In this document: positions 1 to 9,948 of the stretch, in pieces | How positions within the stretch are numbered: the first letter of the stretch is position 1 | How the letters are laid out: each line of letters opens with the position of its first letter | NCBI RefSeq assembly: GCF_013087525.1 | Contig: NZ_JABFCS010000001.1 | Coordinates: forward strand, 1,860,001-1,924,000 | Reading direction: 5' to 3' | Source of the DNA: Ramlibacter montanisoli | GTDB taxonomy: Bacteria > Pseudomonadota > Gammaproteobacteria > Burkholderiales > Burkholderiaceae_C | Length of the DNA: 64,000 bases | The notes under the pieces: model-generated | Told to the model about the DNA's origin: nothing | The model's input: only the letters and a program-made list of their open reading frames with translations | The model's database searches: none | Translations under genes and position numbers: made by a program

Positions 1-1715
1 CCAGGCCTGCAGCTCGCGCGGCGAGGCGGCCACCTTGGCCCTGGGCTTCTGCGTCGGCGGCGACACGCGCGAGGCGAGCCGGCGGGCCAGCTTCTCGTGT
101 GCCTCGCCGGGCGTCGGCAGCACGGGCAGCTGGTAGCGCTCCTTCGTGAGGATCGCCTTGATCACGCGGTGCACCAGCAGGTCCGGATAGCGGCGGATCG
201 GGCTGGTGAAGTGCGTGTAGGCCTCGTAGGCCAGGCCGAAGTGGCCGCTGTTGTGCGGCGAGTAGATCGCCTGCTGCATGGAGCGCAGCAGCATGGTGCT
301 GATCTGCTGCGCGTCCGGCCGGTCCTTGGTCGCCAGCGCGATCTTCTGGAACTCGCCCGGCGTCGGGTCGTCCGAGATGGTCATGCCCACGCCCATGGCC
401 TTGAGGTAGCCGCGCAGGATCTCCTTCTTCTCCGGCGTCGGGCCTTCGTGCACCCGGAACAGGCCCGGGTGCTCCGCCTGCAGGATGTAGTCGGCGGAGC
501 AGACGTTGGCGGCGAGCATCGCCTCCTCGATCAGCTTGTGGGCGTCGTTGCGTACCCGCGGCACGATCTGCTCGATGCGGCCGTTCTCGTCGCAGATGAT
601 CTGCGTTTCCACCGTGTCGAAGTCCACCGCGCCGCGCAGGTTGCGCGCCTTGAGCAGCGCGCGGTACACGTCGTGCAGGTTCAGGAAGTGCGGCACCAGC
701 TCCTTGCGGCGCGAGGCTTCCGGCCCGCGCGTGTTCGCGAGGATCGCCGCAACTTCCGTATAAGTCATGCGGGCGTGGCTCCACATGACGGCGGGGTAGA
801 ACTGGTAGGCGTGGATCTCGCCGGCGGCCGTGACCAGCATGTCGCAAACCATGCAAAGGCGTTCCACCTCCGGGTTCAGCGAGCACAGGCCGTTCGATAG
901 CTTCTCCGGCAGCATGGGGATGACCCGCCGCGGGAAATACACGCTGGTGGCGCGGTCGTAGGCGTCGATGTCGATCGCGCTGCCGGTCTCCACGTAGTGG
1001 CTCACGTCGGCGATGGCGACCAGCAGGCGCCAGCCCTTGCCGCGGCCGACCTTGGCCGGCTCGCAGTACACGGCGTCGTCGAAGTCGCGCGCGTCCTCGC
1101 CGTCGATGGTCACCAGCGGCACGTCGGTGAGGTCCACGCGGCCCCGCTTGTCCTGCGGCCGCACCTTGTCCGGCAGCGAGCGGGCCTGCGCGATGCAGCC
1201 GTCGGAGAACTCGTGCGGCACGCTGTACTTGCGCACCGCGATCTCGATCTCCATGCCGGGGTCGTCGACCTCGCCCAGCACTTCCTTCACCCGGCCCACG
1301 GGCTGCCCGTACAGGCTGGGCGGCTCGGTCAGTTCGACCACCACCACCTGCCCCGCCTTCGCCAGGCCCGTCGCGCCCTTGGGGATCAGCACGTCCTGGC
1401 CGTAGCGCTTGTCTTCGGGGGCCACCAGCCACACGCTGCTTTCGTGCAGCAGGCGGCCGATGATGGGATGCGGCGGCCGCTCGATGATCTCCACCACGCG
1501 GCCCTCGGGGCGGCCCCGGCGGTCGCTGCGCACGATGCGCGCGCGCACGCGGTCACGGTGCAGCACCGCGCGCATCTCGTTCGGGGGAGGTAGATGTCGG
1601 CTTCGCCGTCGTCGCGCACCACGTAGCCGTGGCCGTCGCGGTGTCCCTGGATCACTCCCTCGATCTCGTCGAGGAGGCCGCTGCCGTTGTTCAGTTCTCT
1701 ATTTTTGATATACAA
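1..1715 (-). CDS. rnr: ribonuclease R, 3' end beyond the window, one frame break
   Basis: Processive 3'-5' exoribonuclease of the RNB family that degrades structured RNA in the cytoplasm. The translated product shows an N-terminal segment (LLDEIEGVIQGHRDGHG), cold-shock-like RNA-binding parts, and the RNB core with IDGEDARDFDDAV, whose acidic residues bind the catalytic metals, near positions 1080-1130. The C-terminal end of the RNB domain and the S1 domain lie outside the window. The frame breaks near 1590: one extra C in the run would restore DIYLPPNEMRAVLH. The open frame begins at a TTG at 1715, but this overlaps the tRNA-Leu promoter on the other strand, and the conserved part begins only near 1676, so the start is unsure. 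Identity is firm. Confidence 0.9.
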
Positions 1716-1716
1716 T
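1687..1716 (+). promoter_or_regulatory. sigma-70-type promoter of tRNA-Leu
   Basis: A TTGTTC hexamer (1687-1692), an 18-base spacer and TACAAT (1711-1716) stand 17 bases before the mature tRNA-Leu 5' end. This is a near-consensus housekeeping promoter. It overlaps the putative 5' end of the divergent rnr gene, so the two may interfere. Confidence 0.5.
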
Positions 1717-1733
1717 CTTGTTTTTCCTGAAAT

Positions 1734-1818
<85 letters not shown>

Positions 1819-1843
1819 ACTCTCGACACACGAGAGGAATGAT

Positions 1844-1872
1844 AAGGCCGGCTCCGCCGGCTTTGTTGTTTT
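1844..1872 (+). terminator. rho-independent terminator after tRNA-Leu
   Basis: A nine-pair stem (AAGGCCGGC, loop TCC, GCCGGCTTT, with one G-U pair) runs from 1844 to 1864 and is followed by the T-rich tail GTTGTTTT. It lies 26 bases after the tRNA. Confidence 0.7.
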
Positions 1873-1886
1873 CGAAGCAGATAAAG

Positions 1887-1920
1887 AAGGCCGGCCGCAC
1901 CAGCGCGCCGGCTTTGTCGT
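1887..1920. terminator. second hairpin with the same arms, between tRNA-Leu and rimO
   Basis: The arms AAGGCCGGC (1887-1895) and GCCGGCTTT (1907-1915) are identical to those of the preceding terminator but enclose an 11-base loop. TTTGTCGTTT follows on the plus strand. It could act as a back-up terminator for the tRNA or stop the convergent rimO transcript. The function is inferred from structure only. Confidence 0.45.
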
Positions 1921-1935
1921 TTGCGCGGGAATCGA

Positions 1936-3327
1936 TCAGACCGGCTCGGCGACGAGGTCGTGGCCGTCCGTGGCGACGATGCGGGCCTGCGTGAACTCGC
2001 CCACCACCAGCCGCTTGCTCAGCTTTTGCGGGGCCAGCAGCCTGACCGTCCCGTCGATCTCCGGTGCGTCCGCGTAGCTGCGGCCGACGCCGCCCTTCCT
2101 GCCGAGCGCCGGCGCCGAATCCACCAGCACCTGCATGGTGGCGCCCACGCGCCGCTGCAGGCGCGCCGCGGAGACTTCCTCGGCCACCGCCATGAAGCGC
2201 GCGCGGCGTTCCTCGCGCACTTCCTGCGGCAGCATGCCGGGAATCTCGTTGGCGGCGGCGCCCTCCACCGCGCTGTACGCGAAGCAGCCGGCGCGGTCGA
2301 TCTGCGCTTCCCGCAGGAAGTCCAGCAGGTGCTGGAATTCCGCCTCGGTCTCGCCGGGGAAGCCGGCGATGAAGGTGCTGCGGATCACGAGCTCCGGGCA
2401 CAGTTCGCGCCAGCGCGCGATGCGCTCCAGGTTCTTCTCGCCGCTGGCCGGCCGCTTCATCCGGCGCAGCACGTCGGGGTGGCTGTGCTGGAAGGGCACG
2501 TCCAGGTAAGGCAGCACCTTGCCCTGCGCCATCAGCGGGATCACGTCGTCCACGTGCGGGTACGGGTACACGTAATGCAGCCGCACCCAGGCGCCGTAGG
2601 GCTCCGCCAGTTCGCCCAGCGCCTGCACCAGCTCCAGCATGCGGGTCTTGACCGGCCGGCCCTCGTGGAAACCCATGCGGTACTTCACGTCCACCCCGTA
2701 GGCCGAGGTGTCCTGGCTCACCACCAGCAGTTCCTTCACGCCGCCCTCGAACAGGGCCTTGGCTTCCTTGAGCACGTCGCCGATCGGGCGGCTGACCAGG
2801 TCGCCGCGCAGCGAGGGGATGATGCAGAAGGTGCAGCGGTGGTTGCAGCCCTCGCTGATCTTCAGGTAGGCGTAGTGCTTGGGCGTCAGCTTGATGCCAG
2901 CCGCCGGCACCAGGTCCACGAAGGGATCGTGCGGCTTGGGCAGGTGGGCATGCACCGCGTCCATCACTTCCTGCGTCGCGTGCGGGCCGGTGACGGCCAG
3001 CACCGAAGGATGGACCTGCGAGACCATGTTGCCGCCGGCCTCGCCCTTGCGCGCGCCCAGGCAGCCGGTGACGATCACCTTGCCGTTGGCGGCCAGGGCC
3101 TCGCCGATGGTGTCCAGGCTCTCCCGCACCGCGTCGTCGATGAAGCCGCAGGTGTTGACGATCACCAGGTCCGCGCCCTCGAAGGTCTTGGACGTGGCGT
3201 AGCCTTCCGCGCTCAGCTGCGTGAGGATCAGTTCGGAATCGGTCAGCGCCTTGGGGCAACCGAGGCTGACGAAGCCCACCTTGGGAGGGGTGGTCGTCGG
3301 GGTGTCGGGGACGGCAATCTCGCTCAT
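1936..3327 (-). CDS. rimO: ribosomal protein S12 methylthiotransferase RimO
   Basis: Radical-SAM methylthiotransferase that adds a methylthio group to the conserved aspartate of ribosomal protein S12. The 463-residue protein shows the full family layout. The N-terminal MTTase domain has cluster cysteines at about C24, C60 and C89. The radical-SAM motif CNHRCTFC has C161, C165 and C168. A C-terminal TRAM domain starts near residue 390. Length and the SLGCPK opening motif match RimO rather than MiaB. The gene is intact, unlike many neighbours, and converges on tRNA-Leu. Confidence 0.96.
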   Translation of the reverse strand: MSEIAVPDTPTTTPPKVGFVSLGCPKALTDSELILTQLSAEGYATSKTFEGADLVIVNTCGFIDDAVRESLDTIGEALAANGKVIVTGCLGARKGEAGGNMVSQVHPSVLAVTGPHATQEVMDAVHAHLPKPHDPFVDLVPAAGIKLTPKHYAYLKISEGCNHRCTFCIIPSLRGDLVSRPIGDVLKEAKALFEGGVKELLVVSQDTSAYGVDVKYRMGFHEGRPVKTRMLELVQALGELAEPYGAWVRLHYVYPYPHVDDVIPLMAQGKVLPYLDVPFQHSHPDVLRRMKRPASGEKNLERIARWRELCPELVIRSTFIAGFPGETEAEFQHLLDFLREAQIDRAGCFAYSAVEGAAANEIPGMLPQEVREERRARFMAVAEEVSAARLQRRVGATMQVLVDSAPALGRKGGVGRSYADAPEIDGTVRLLAPQKLSKRLVVGEFTQARIVATDGHDLVAEPV

Positions 3328-3355
3328 CCCCCTATTGTCCCTGTTATGGAAAGTC

Positions 3356-3884
3356 CTATTTCTTGAGCACGAATGCGCCGAACATCTGCTCCGTGTTCTT
3401 CTGCATCTGTTCCTGCATCTTCTCGAACATGGCCTTGGACTGCTCGGCGTAGCTGCCCAGGACGCCCTGCACGGGGTTCTGCACGCTCATGAACTGCGTC
3501 AGCATCTCGGGCGTGAAGTTCTTCGTCTGCTCCGCCATCTGGCTCTGCAGGTCGGTGAAGGCCTGCACGTTCTTCTCGAGGTAGTTGCCCATGAAGCCCT
3601 GCATCGCATGGCCGTAGAAGCGGATGATGTTGGCCAGCGCCGCCTCGGTGAACATGGGCGCGCCCCCGCCTCTTCCTCCAGGATGATCTGCAGCAGGATG
3701 CTGCGCGTCAGGTCCTCGTTGCTCTTGGCATCGCGCACCACGAAGGGCAGCGCGTCCATCACCAGCTGCTTGACTTCGGCCAGCGTGATGTAGGTCGATG
3801 TCTCCGTGTCGTACAGCCGGCGATTCGGGTACTTCTTGATCACGCGCTGCGCGGCTTGCCGGCGGCGTTGGCCTTCTTGGTCAC
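3356..3884 (-). CDS. phaR: polyhydroxyalkanoate synthesis repressor PhaR, two frame breaks
   Basis: DNA- and granule-binding regulator of polyhydroxybutyrate storage. The N-terminal PHB_acc_N domain is clear ([14 protein letters not shown], then STYITL and VVRDAKS). The phasin-like C-terminal part ([17 protein letters not shown]) lies in another frame. Breaks occur near 3663 (within EEEAGG-APMF) and near 3855, just after a GTG start at 3884 ([10 protein letters not shown]) that has a GAGGAG ribosome site before it. Together the pieces give the usual length of about 175 residues. The gene stands next to rimO and tRNA-Val and fits with the hydroxybutyrate dehydrogenase further downstream. Both breaks are probably sequencing errors. 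Confidence 0.9.
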
Positions 3885-3998
3885 GAACGGGACTCCTCTG
3901 GGCGGGCTGGAGCCCGCACTGTTGCGTTGCAGCAGATTCTAGGGAGGGGTGTTGCGGCCGGTCCGGGGGAACCCTTACGGTGGAGCCACGGGAGAAAC

Positions 3999-4075
3999 TG
4001 GTAGGCGCGATTGGACTCGAACCAACGACCCCCACCATGTCAAGGTGGTGCTCTAACCAGCTGAGCTACGCGCCT
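3999..4075 (-). tRNA. tRNA-Val(GAC)
   Basis: A 77-nt cloverleaf. The acceptor AGGCGCG pairs with CGCGCCT, the discriminator is A, and CCA is encoded. The anticodon stem CCACC/GGTGG encloses the loop TTGACAT, giving anticodon GAC (complement of 4039-4041). The D arm AGCTCAGCTGGTTAGAGC and T arm GGTTCGAGTCC are canonical. It lies between relA and phaR on the same strand. Confidence 0.97.
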
Positions 4076-4108
4076 GTCGTTGAAGCCCGCGATTGTAGCA
4101 GAGGCGGA

Positions 4109-6310
4109 TCAGCGCCTTCGCGCCGACTGCACGCCCGGCACGTCGCGCACCACCGCCAGCACCTTGCCGAGCTTGTGCGAATCGGCGATTTCCACCGTGA
4201 AGGTCATCCAGGCCGTGCCCTTCACGGACTGGGTCTGGACGCCGATCACGTTCATCTTCTCCTTGGCGAAGACTTCCGAGATGTCACGCAGCAGCCCCTG
4301 CCGGTCGGAGGCCTCGATCGAGACGTCCACCGGGTAGACCGCCCCGCCCTCGCCCTTGGGCACTCCCCACGTCACCGTGATCACTCGCTCGGGATTGCGG
4401 TGCGCGATCTCGCGGAAGTTGGCGCAGTCGTTGCGGTGGATGCTCACGCCCTTGCCGCGCGTGACGAAGCCGCTGATGGTGTCCGGCGGCGCCGGCTTGC
4501 AGCAGCGGGCCAGCTGGGTCATGAGCGAATCCACGCCCACCACCAGGACGCCGCCCTTGGGCGACTTGGCCTGCACCGGCTTGTACTTCTTCGCCAGCAC
4601 CGCCTCGTCCTCGGTCGGCAGTTCGGCGCGCGGGTGCAGCAGCACCTCGATGTTGCGCAGCGAGAATTCTTCCTTGCCGACCACGGCGAACAGGTCCTCG
4701 GCGGACTTGAACCCGAGCTGCGAGGCGAGGTCCTCCAGCTTGATCGCCGTCTTGCCCTCGCGCTGCAGCAGCCGCTCCACCATCTCGCGGCCGCGCGCCA
4801 CCGTCTCGTGCCGCACCTGCTCGTTGAACCAGGCGCGCACCTTGGCGCGGGCGCGGTGGCTGGCCAGGAAACCCAGGTGCTCGTTGAGCCAGTCGCGCGA
4901 GGGCCCGCCCTCCTTGGCGGCGACGATCTCCACCGTCTGCCCGTTCTTCAGCGGCGTGTTCAGCGGCACCATGGCGCCGTCCACGCGCGCGCCCCGGCAG
5001 CGGTGGCCCAGGTTGGTGTGCACCGTGTACGCGAAGTCCACCGGCGTCGCGCCGCGCGGCAGTTCCACGATGGAGGCCTGCGGCGTGAGCACGTAGATGC
5101 GGTCCTCGAACAGGCCTTCGGCGGAATCGGCCAGGTCGCGTTCCCAGGCCAGCAGCTGGCGCAAAACGGCGATCTTGGTGTCGTACACGGTGGAGGCGCT
5201 GACGCCGGCGTAGCCCTTGTGGCCTGCCTCCTTGTACGCCCAGTGCGCAGCGACGCCGTGCTCGGCGTGCTCGTGCATCGCCTGCGTGCGGATCTGGATC
5301 TCGATCGGCCGCCCGCCCGCGTCGCGCACGATCGTGTGCAGCGACTGGTAGCCGTTCGGCTTGGGCTTGGCGATGTAGTCGTCGAACTCCTCGAGCAGCG
5401 GCGAGAAGTGCGCGTGCACCCAGGCCAGCGCGCCGTAGCAGTCCCGCACGTCCGGGACGATCACGCGCAGCGCCCGCACGTCCAGCACCTGCTCGAAGTC
5501 CAGCGACTTGCCGCGCATCTTCTTGACGATGCTGTAGATGTGCTTGGGCCGCCCGTGCACCTGCGCGTGGATGCCCTGCGCGCGCAGGTCGGCCTCCAGG
5601 TCGCTCCGCAACTGCTCGACGTACTGCTCGCGCTCCACGCGCTTCTCGTCCAGCCAGCGGGCGACGCGCTTGTAGGTCTCGGGTTCCAGGAAGCGGAAGG
5701 CGAGGTCCTCCATCTCCCACTTCACCTGCCAGATGCCCAGGCGGTTGGCCAGCGGCGCGAACACGTTGAGCGCCTCGCGCGCCACCGCCGGCTGCACCAC
5801 CTGCTTGGTGGCCGCGTAGTAGCGCAGGGTCTGCAGGCGCGAGGCCAGCCGCAGCATCACCACCCGCAGGTCGCGCGAGAACGCCAGCAGCATCTTGCGC
5901 ACGTTCTCGGTCTGCACCCGGGCGTCGTCGCCCAGGGCATCGCCGCCGCGCGCCTGCTGCTGCACGCGCACCAGCTTGTTGGTCTCCACGGCCAGGGCCG
6001 CATAGCTCTCGCCGAAGGCCTTGGCGATCACCTCCTCGGGCTTGTTCAGGTGCGCGCAGGCGTAGACCAGGTAGCTGGCGGCCTGCATGGCCTCGGAGCC
6101 GCCCATGGACTTGAGGATGTGGGCGACGGCGTCGGCGTGGGCGAGCGTGTTCTCGCCGGTCTCCAGCGTCTCGCCCGCGATCAGCGGCTCGGCGAAGGCG
6201 CGGGCGCGCGCCAGCGCGTTGGCCTGCTGCGGCAAGGCCTGCTCGGCGGCGGCGACCAGGTCGGGCACCGCGACGGCGGCGTCACCCTGTTCCGCTGTAT
6301 GGCTTTTCAT
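4109..6310 (-). CDS. relA: GTP pyrophosphokinase RelA
   Basis: Ribosome-associated (p)ppGpp synthetase of the stringent response. The intact 733-residue protein has, in order: a degenerate HD hydrolase domain (YACAHLNKPEEVIAKAFGES, which lacks the HD and ED residues of an active hydrolase), the synthetase domain (DVRALRVIV, then KPNGYQSLHTIV and EIQIRTQAMHEHAEHG), a TGS domain (RIYVLTPQASIVELPRGATP), a zinc-finger region (RCCKPAPPD, then HRNDCANF) and a C-terminal ACT domain. Loss of the hydrolase residues makes it RelA rather than bifunctional SpoT. Its start overlaps the end of the upstream hydrolase gene by 29 bases. Confidence 0.95.
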   Translation of the reverse strand: MKSHTAEQGDAAVAVPDLVAAAEQALPQQANALARARAFAEPLIAGETLETGENTLAHADAVAHILKSMGGSEAMQAASYLVYACAHLNKPEEVIAKAFGESYAALAVETNKLVRVQQQARGGDALGDDARVQTENVRKMLLAFSRDLRVVMLRLASRLQTLRYYAATKQVVQPAVAREALNVFAPLANRLGIWQVKWEMEDLAFRFLEPETYKRVARWLDEKRVEREQYVEQLRSDLEADLRAQGIHAQVHGRPKHIYSIVKKMRGKSLDFEQVLDVRALRVIVPDVRDCYGALAWVHAHFSPLLEEFDDYIAKPKPNGYQSLHTIVRDAGGRPIEIQIRTQAMHEHAEHGVAAHWAYKEAGHKGYAGVSASTVYDTKIAVLRQLLAWERDLADSAEGLFEDRIYVLTPQASIVELPRGATPVDFAYTVHTNLGHRCRGARVDGAMVPLNTPLKNGQTVEIVAAKEGGPSRDWLNEHLGFLASHRARAKVRAWFNEQVRHETVARGREMVERLLQREGKTAIKLEDLASQLGFKSAEDLFAVVGKEEFSLRNIEVLLHPRAELPTEDEAVLAKKYKPVQAKSPKGGVLVVGVDSLMTQLARCCKPAPPDTISGFVTRGKGVSIHRNDCANFREIAHRNPERVITVTWGVPKGEGGAVYPVDVSIEASDRQGLLRDISEVFAKEKMNVIGVQTQSVKGTAWMTFTVEIADSHKLGKVLAVVRDVPGVQSARRR

Positions 6311-7226
6311 GGGAAGCGGATTCCGTGGCCAGCAGGAAGCCGGTCACGGCGTCCACCTGGTCCTGTGCAATGAGCGTGGGGGCATGGCCCACGCCGGGAA
6401 ATTCGATGAGTTGCGGCCTGGGGCCGCGGCGCACCATCTCCTGCGCCGTCGCGTGCGACAGCAGGTCGGAGTCGGCGCCGCGCAGCAGCAGGGTGCGCGC
6501 CGTGATCGCGTCGTACGCCTGCCAGAGCGCGGCCTGCCCGGCCGCCGCGGCCTGTTCGTCCAGCGCTCGAAAGGGCACGGCGATGGCCGGATCGTAGTGC
6601 AGCGTGAAGCCGCCGCCGGGCAAGGCCGTCACCATCGCCTGCGACAGCTCCAGCCATTGCTGCGGCGTGTGCGGCCCGAAGCCCTGCGAGATCTGCCACA
6701 TCGCGTCGGCCGCCTGCTGCACCGACTCGAAGCGGCCGGTGTTCCCGAGGTAGGTGCCGATGCGCTGCAGCGCGCTCCACTGGATCACCGGGCCCACGTC
6801 GTTGAGCACCAGCCGCCGCACCGGTGCGGGAAGCGGCAGCTTCGGCGTGCCGGCGATGCCCATGCCGATCAGACCGCCCATGCTGGTGCCCACCCAGTCC
6901 AGTTCCCGGATGGGTGCGGCCGCGTGCAGCTGGTTCAGCATCTGCAGCATGTCTCCCACGTACGTGGGGATGCCGTAGCCCATGGGATCGGCGAGGCGGT
7001 CGCTGCGGCCGCGGCCGACGACGTCCGGGCAGGCGACGCGCACGGCGCCGCCGCTGCGCTCGACGAGGGCCCTGGCCAGCGTGTCGAAGTCGCGCCCCTG
7101 CCGCGACAGCCCGTGCACGCACACCACCAGGTGCGGCGCGCGCTCGTCGCCCCACAGCCAACAGGCCATGCGATGGCTGCCGCCGGCGTCGGGGCAGGAT
7201 ACGTAGTTCAGCGTAGGGGCGGTCAT
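6282..7226 (-). CDS. alpha/beta-fold hydrolase
   Basis: Serine hydrolase of unknown substrate, about 314 residues and without a signal peptide, so cytoplasmic. The core shows the oxyanion strand VVCVHGLSRQG, the nucleophile elbow GTSMGG, an acid in LRGADSDLL and the catalytic histidine in GVGHAPTL. I prefer the ATG at 7226 (MTAPTLNYVS) over the upstream one at 7268, because homology-like sequence starts there. The gene overlaps relA by 29 bases and is probably co-transcribed with it. Esterase or lactonase activity is possible; the substrate cannot be read from the sequence. Confidence 0.8.
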   Translation of the reverse strand: MTAPTLNYVSCPDAGGSHRMACWLWGDERAPHLVVCVHGLSRQGRDFDTLARALVERSGGAVRVACPDVVGRGRSDRLADPMGYGIPTYVGDMLQMLNQLHAAAPIRELDWVGTSMGGLIGMGIAGTPKLPLPAPVRRLVLNDVGPVIQWSALQRIGTYLGNTGRFESVQQAADAMWQISQGFGPHTPQQWLELSQAMVTALPGGGFTLHYDPAIAVPFRALDEQAAAAGQAALWQAYDAITARTLLLRGADSDLLSHATAQEMVRRGPRPQLIEFPGVGHAPTLIAQDQVDAVTGFLLATESASHEKPYSGTG

Positions 7227-7303
7227 GGGTACGGTCGCCGCCAGGAAGCAGTTACGCTCGGCGGTCACGTCATCCTAAATCATCCCGCTGCAGGAGAATC
7301 ACC

Positions 7304-8074
7304 ATGCTCAAGGGCAAGACCGCACTCGTCACAGGCTCCACCAGCGGCATCGGGCTGGGGATCGCCAAGGCCCTCGCGCGCCAGGGCGCCAACATCGTGC
7401 TCAATGGCTTCGGCGACGCCGAGGGGCCCAAGGCGGAAGTGGCGGCGCTGGGCGTGAAGGTCGGCTACCACGGCGCCGACATGAGCAAGGCCGCGGACAT
7501 CGAGGCCATGATGAAGTACGCGGCCGAAACCTTCGGCAAGGTCGACGTTCTGGTCAACAACGCCGGCATCCAGCACGTGGCGCCGGTGGAGGACTTCCCG
7601 CCGGAACGCTGGGACGCGATCATCGCGATCAACCTCACCAGCGCCTTCCACACCACGCGGCTGGCACTGCCCGCGATGAAGAAGGCCAACTGGGGCCGCA
7701 TCATCAACATCGCCTCGGTGCACGGGCTGGTCGCCTCGGCGCAGAAGTCGGCCTACGTGGCGGCCAAGCACGGCATCGTCGGCCTGACCAAGGTCACGGC
7801 GCTGGAGACGGCCACCACCGGCATCACCTGCAACGCGATCTGCCCCGGCTGGGTGCTGACGCCGCTGGTGCAAAAGCAGGTGGACGCGCGCGCCGCGCAG
7901 TCCGGCGTCTCCAACGAGGAGGCGAAGAAGCAGCTGCTGGCCGAGAAGGAACCCTCGCTGCAGTTCACGACACCCGAGGAACTGGGCGAGCTGGCCGTGT
8001 TCTTCTGCTCCGACGCCGGCAAGAACGTGCGCGGCGTGGCCTGGAACATGGACGGCGGCTGGGCGGCCCAGTAA
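7304..8074 (+). CDS. bdhA: D-3-hydroxybutyrate dehydrogenase
   Basis: NAD-dependent short-chain dehydrogenase that interconverts 3-hydroxybutyrate and acetoacetate in polyhydroxybutyrate breakdown. The 256-residue protein has the cofactor motif TGSTSGIG (10-17), NNAG (85-88) and the catalytic S138, Y151 and K155 (YVAAK). The segments NAICPGWVLTPLVQKQ and EKEPSLQFTTPEELG are typical of the hydroxybutyrate subgroup rather than general SDRs. A good ribosome site (CAGGAGA) precedes the ATG. It is divergent from the hydrolase and fits with phaR nearby. Confidence 0.9.
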   Translation: MLKGKTALVTGSTSGIGLGIAKALARQGANIVLNGFGDAEGPKAEVAALGVKVGYHGADMSKAADIEAMMKYAAETFGKVDVLVNNAGIQHVAPVEDFPPERWDAIIAINLTSAFHTTRLALPAMKKANWGRIINIASVHGLVASAQKSAYVAAKHGIVGLTKVTALETATTGITCNAICPGWVLTPLVQKQVDARAAQSGVSNEEAKKQLLAEKEPSLQFTTPEELGELAVFFCSDAGKNVRGVAWNMDGGWAAQ

Positions 8075-8078
8075 GCCG

Positions 8079-8893
8079 CTATTCGGCCAGGTTCAGCGCG
8101 TACGGGTGCGTCAGCTCGAACGCGCTGTCCGCCAGGTCGTAGTCCCAGCGCTCCACGCTGCAGTGGCGCGCGTCGCCGTTGGCCGGCGGGCTCCAGCGGA
8201 TGATGTTCACCGAGTTGGGCGAACCGTGCCGCACCCGGTGCGACAGCGCGGTGCCGGCCTGCACGCAGTACATCGTGCGCGGGGCCTCCTGCACCAGCGC
8301 GCACACGTCGCTCACGTAAGGCAGGTGGATGTGCCCGCCCAGCACCAGGTCGGCGCCGGCGCCGGCCCAGGCCTTCACCGCCTCCGGCCCCCGTGCAGCC
8401 GGTCCTTCTCGTCTTCCGGCCGCATCACGCAGGCGGGCTGGTGCGTCACCACCACCCGCAGCTGCTCGCGGCGCGCCCGGTGCAGCCGCTCGACCACGCG
8501 CTCGATCTGGCGCGGCGACACCTCGCCGTCCTTGTGCCGCTCCGGCCGGGTCGTGTTGACGCCGATCAACAGCACGTCGGCGAACTCCAGTTCCGGCTCC
8601 AGCTCGTCGCCGAAGCTGGCCTTGTAGCCGGCGTAGGGCGCGAACAGGCGCGCGGCCACGTTGTACAGCGGGATGTCGTGGTTGCCCGGCAGCGCCAGCA
8701 GGCGCTCCACGCCGAGTGAATCGCAGAAGCGGCGCGCGGCCGCGAACTGCGCGCCGCGCGCCCGCTGCGTGATGTCGCCGCTCAGGATCACGGCGTCCGG
8801 CTTCTGATCGCGCACCATCGCCTGGAGCGCCGCGACCACGGGCGGCTCCTCCGTGCCGAAATGGGTGTCGGAGATGTGCAGCAGGACCGTCAT
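8079..8893 (-). CDS. calcineurin-like metallophosphoesterase, one frame break
   Basis: Predicted two-metal phosphoesterase of about 270 residues. The family motifs are in order: ISDTHFG at the N-terminus, ILSGDITQR, LPGNHD, VVTHQPA and, after a frame break near 8388, GGHIHLPYV. One extra G in the G run after DRLHGG restores the frame (GGPEAVKAWAGAG). Its ATG overlaps the stop of the lipid kinase gene as ATGA, so the two are translationally coupled. The substrate is unknown; the pairing hints at phospholipid or nucleotide turnover. It converges on bdhA with a 4-base gap. Confidence 0.85.
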
Positions 8894-9885
8894 TCCGGCG
8901 CCAGTCGTTCTTCCGGCGGCGGCAGCATGACGCGCAAGGGGCGGGGCGACACGGTGAAGCGCACCGGCAGCGACATCCACTGCACCTCGCCGTCGGTGGC
9001 CACCTTGATGCGGCGCGCGTGGCGGGCGGCCACGGTGAGCGAGCGCATCGGGAAGCTCTGGAGCCGGCGCTCGTCGCCCAGGTTGCCGAGGGCGGCCGCC
9101 AGCACCATGCGCAGCTTGGCCCACCAGGGCATCGTGGGCAGCAGCATGCAGGCCATGCGGCCCTGCGCGAGCTGCTCCACCACGTATTCCTGGATGCCCA
9201 GGCGCTGCAGCTGCACGCGGTTGTTGCACAGGAACACGCTGGCGGTGCGCAGCTTCGCCAGCTCGCCGTCCATCTCGGTGTCCAGCACCAGCTGCAGCCG
9301 CCACTCCAGCAGGCTCTTGAGCGCGGACAGCATCGCGATCCAGCGCCGCCGGCCCAGCTTCTCCTTCACCTCTTCCCGGTCCGACAGCAGCTTCGGGTAG
9401 AGGCCGAGCGATGCGTTGACCAGGAAGATGCGTTCGTTGACCAGGCCCACCTGCACCGGCTCCGGCCGGGCGCGCAGCAGCATGCGCGTGGCTGCCACGG
9501 GCTCCAGCGAGAGGCCGAGGTCGCGGGCGAACAGGTTGAAGGTGCCCTGCGCGATCAGGCCCAGCGGACAGTCCTGTGCCAGTGCCGCCTGGGCCGCGGC
9601 GTTGATGGTGCCGTCGCCGCCGGAGGCGACCACGACCCCGCCGTGTTCCCTGGCCAGGCGCGCCGCCTCCTGGCAGGCCTGGACCACGTCGCCGGGTTGC
9701 ACCGGCACGAAGCGGTAGCGGCGCCCGGCGCGCGTCAGTTCTTCCTCGACGGCCTGGCGCACCTCGTCCTTCTCGGAGGCGCCGGACGCGCGGTTCATCA
9801 CGATGAAGAACTCGGCGTCCGCCCGCGGGGCTTCGGGGGCGCCGGCGGCTTTCTCCTCGGACGCGTTGGACAGGACTGCGGACAT
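8890..9885 (-). CDS. diacylglycerol/lipid kinase family protein
   Basis: Member of the DAGK-cat family (YegS/DgkB-like), which phosphorylates lipids such as diacylglycerol. The ATP-binding motif GGDGT lies at 89-93 and is followed by TINAAAQ; IAQGTFNLFARDLGL matches the conserved GTxNxFAR block. It has 331 residues and no membrane segment. It is the upstream partner in an ATGA-overlapping pair with the metallophosphoesterase, which suggests a shared lipid phosphorylation/dephosphorylation role (inference). Confidence 0.85.
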   Translation of the reverse strand: MSAVLSNASEEKAAGAPEAPRADAEFFIVMNRASGASEKDEVRQAVEEELTRAGRRYRFVPVQPGDVVQACQEAARLAREHGGVVVASGGDGTINAAAQAALAQDCPLGLIAQGTFNLFARDLGLSLEPVAATRMLLRARPEPVQVGLVNERIFLVNASLGLYPKLLSDREEVKEKLGRRRWIAMLSALKSLLEWRLQLVLDTEMDGELAKLRTASVFLCNNRVQLQRLGIQEYVVEQLAQGRMACMLLPTMPWWAKLRMVLAAALGNLGDERRLQSFPMRSLTVAARHARRIKVATDGEVQWMSLPVRFTVSPRPLRVMLPPPEERLAPE

Positions 9886-9948
9886 CCGGCCAGCTTAGCG
9901 GCAGGACGGCGGCTGTCCTGTCGGACTGCAGCCAGCGCCGGGGTGGTC

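Noticed and set aside
3806..6373. Plus-strand frame of 855 codons opposite relA
   Set aside because: Shadow of the intact relA gene; it also runs through tRNA-Val.
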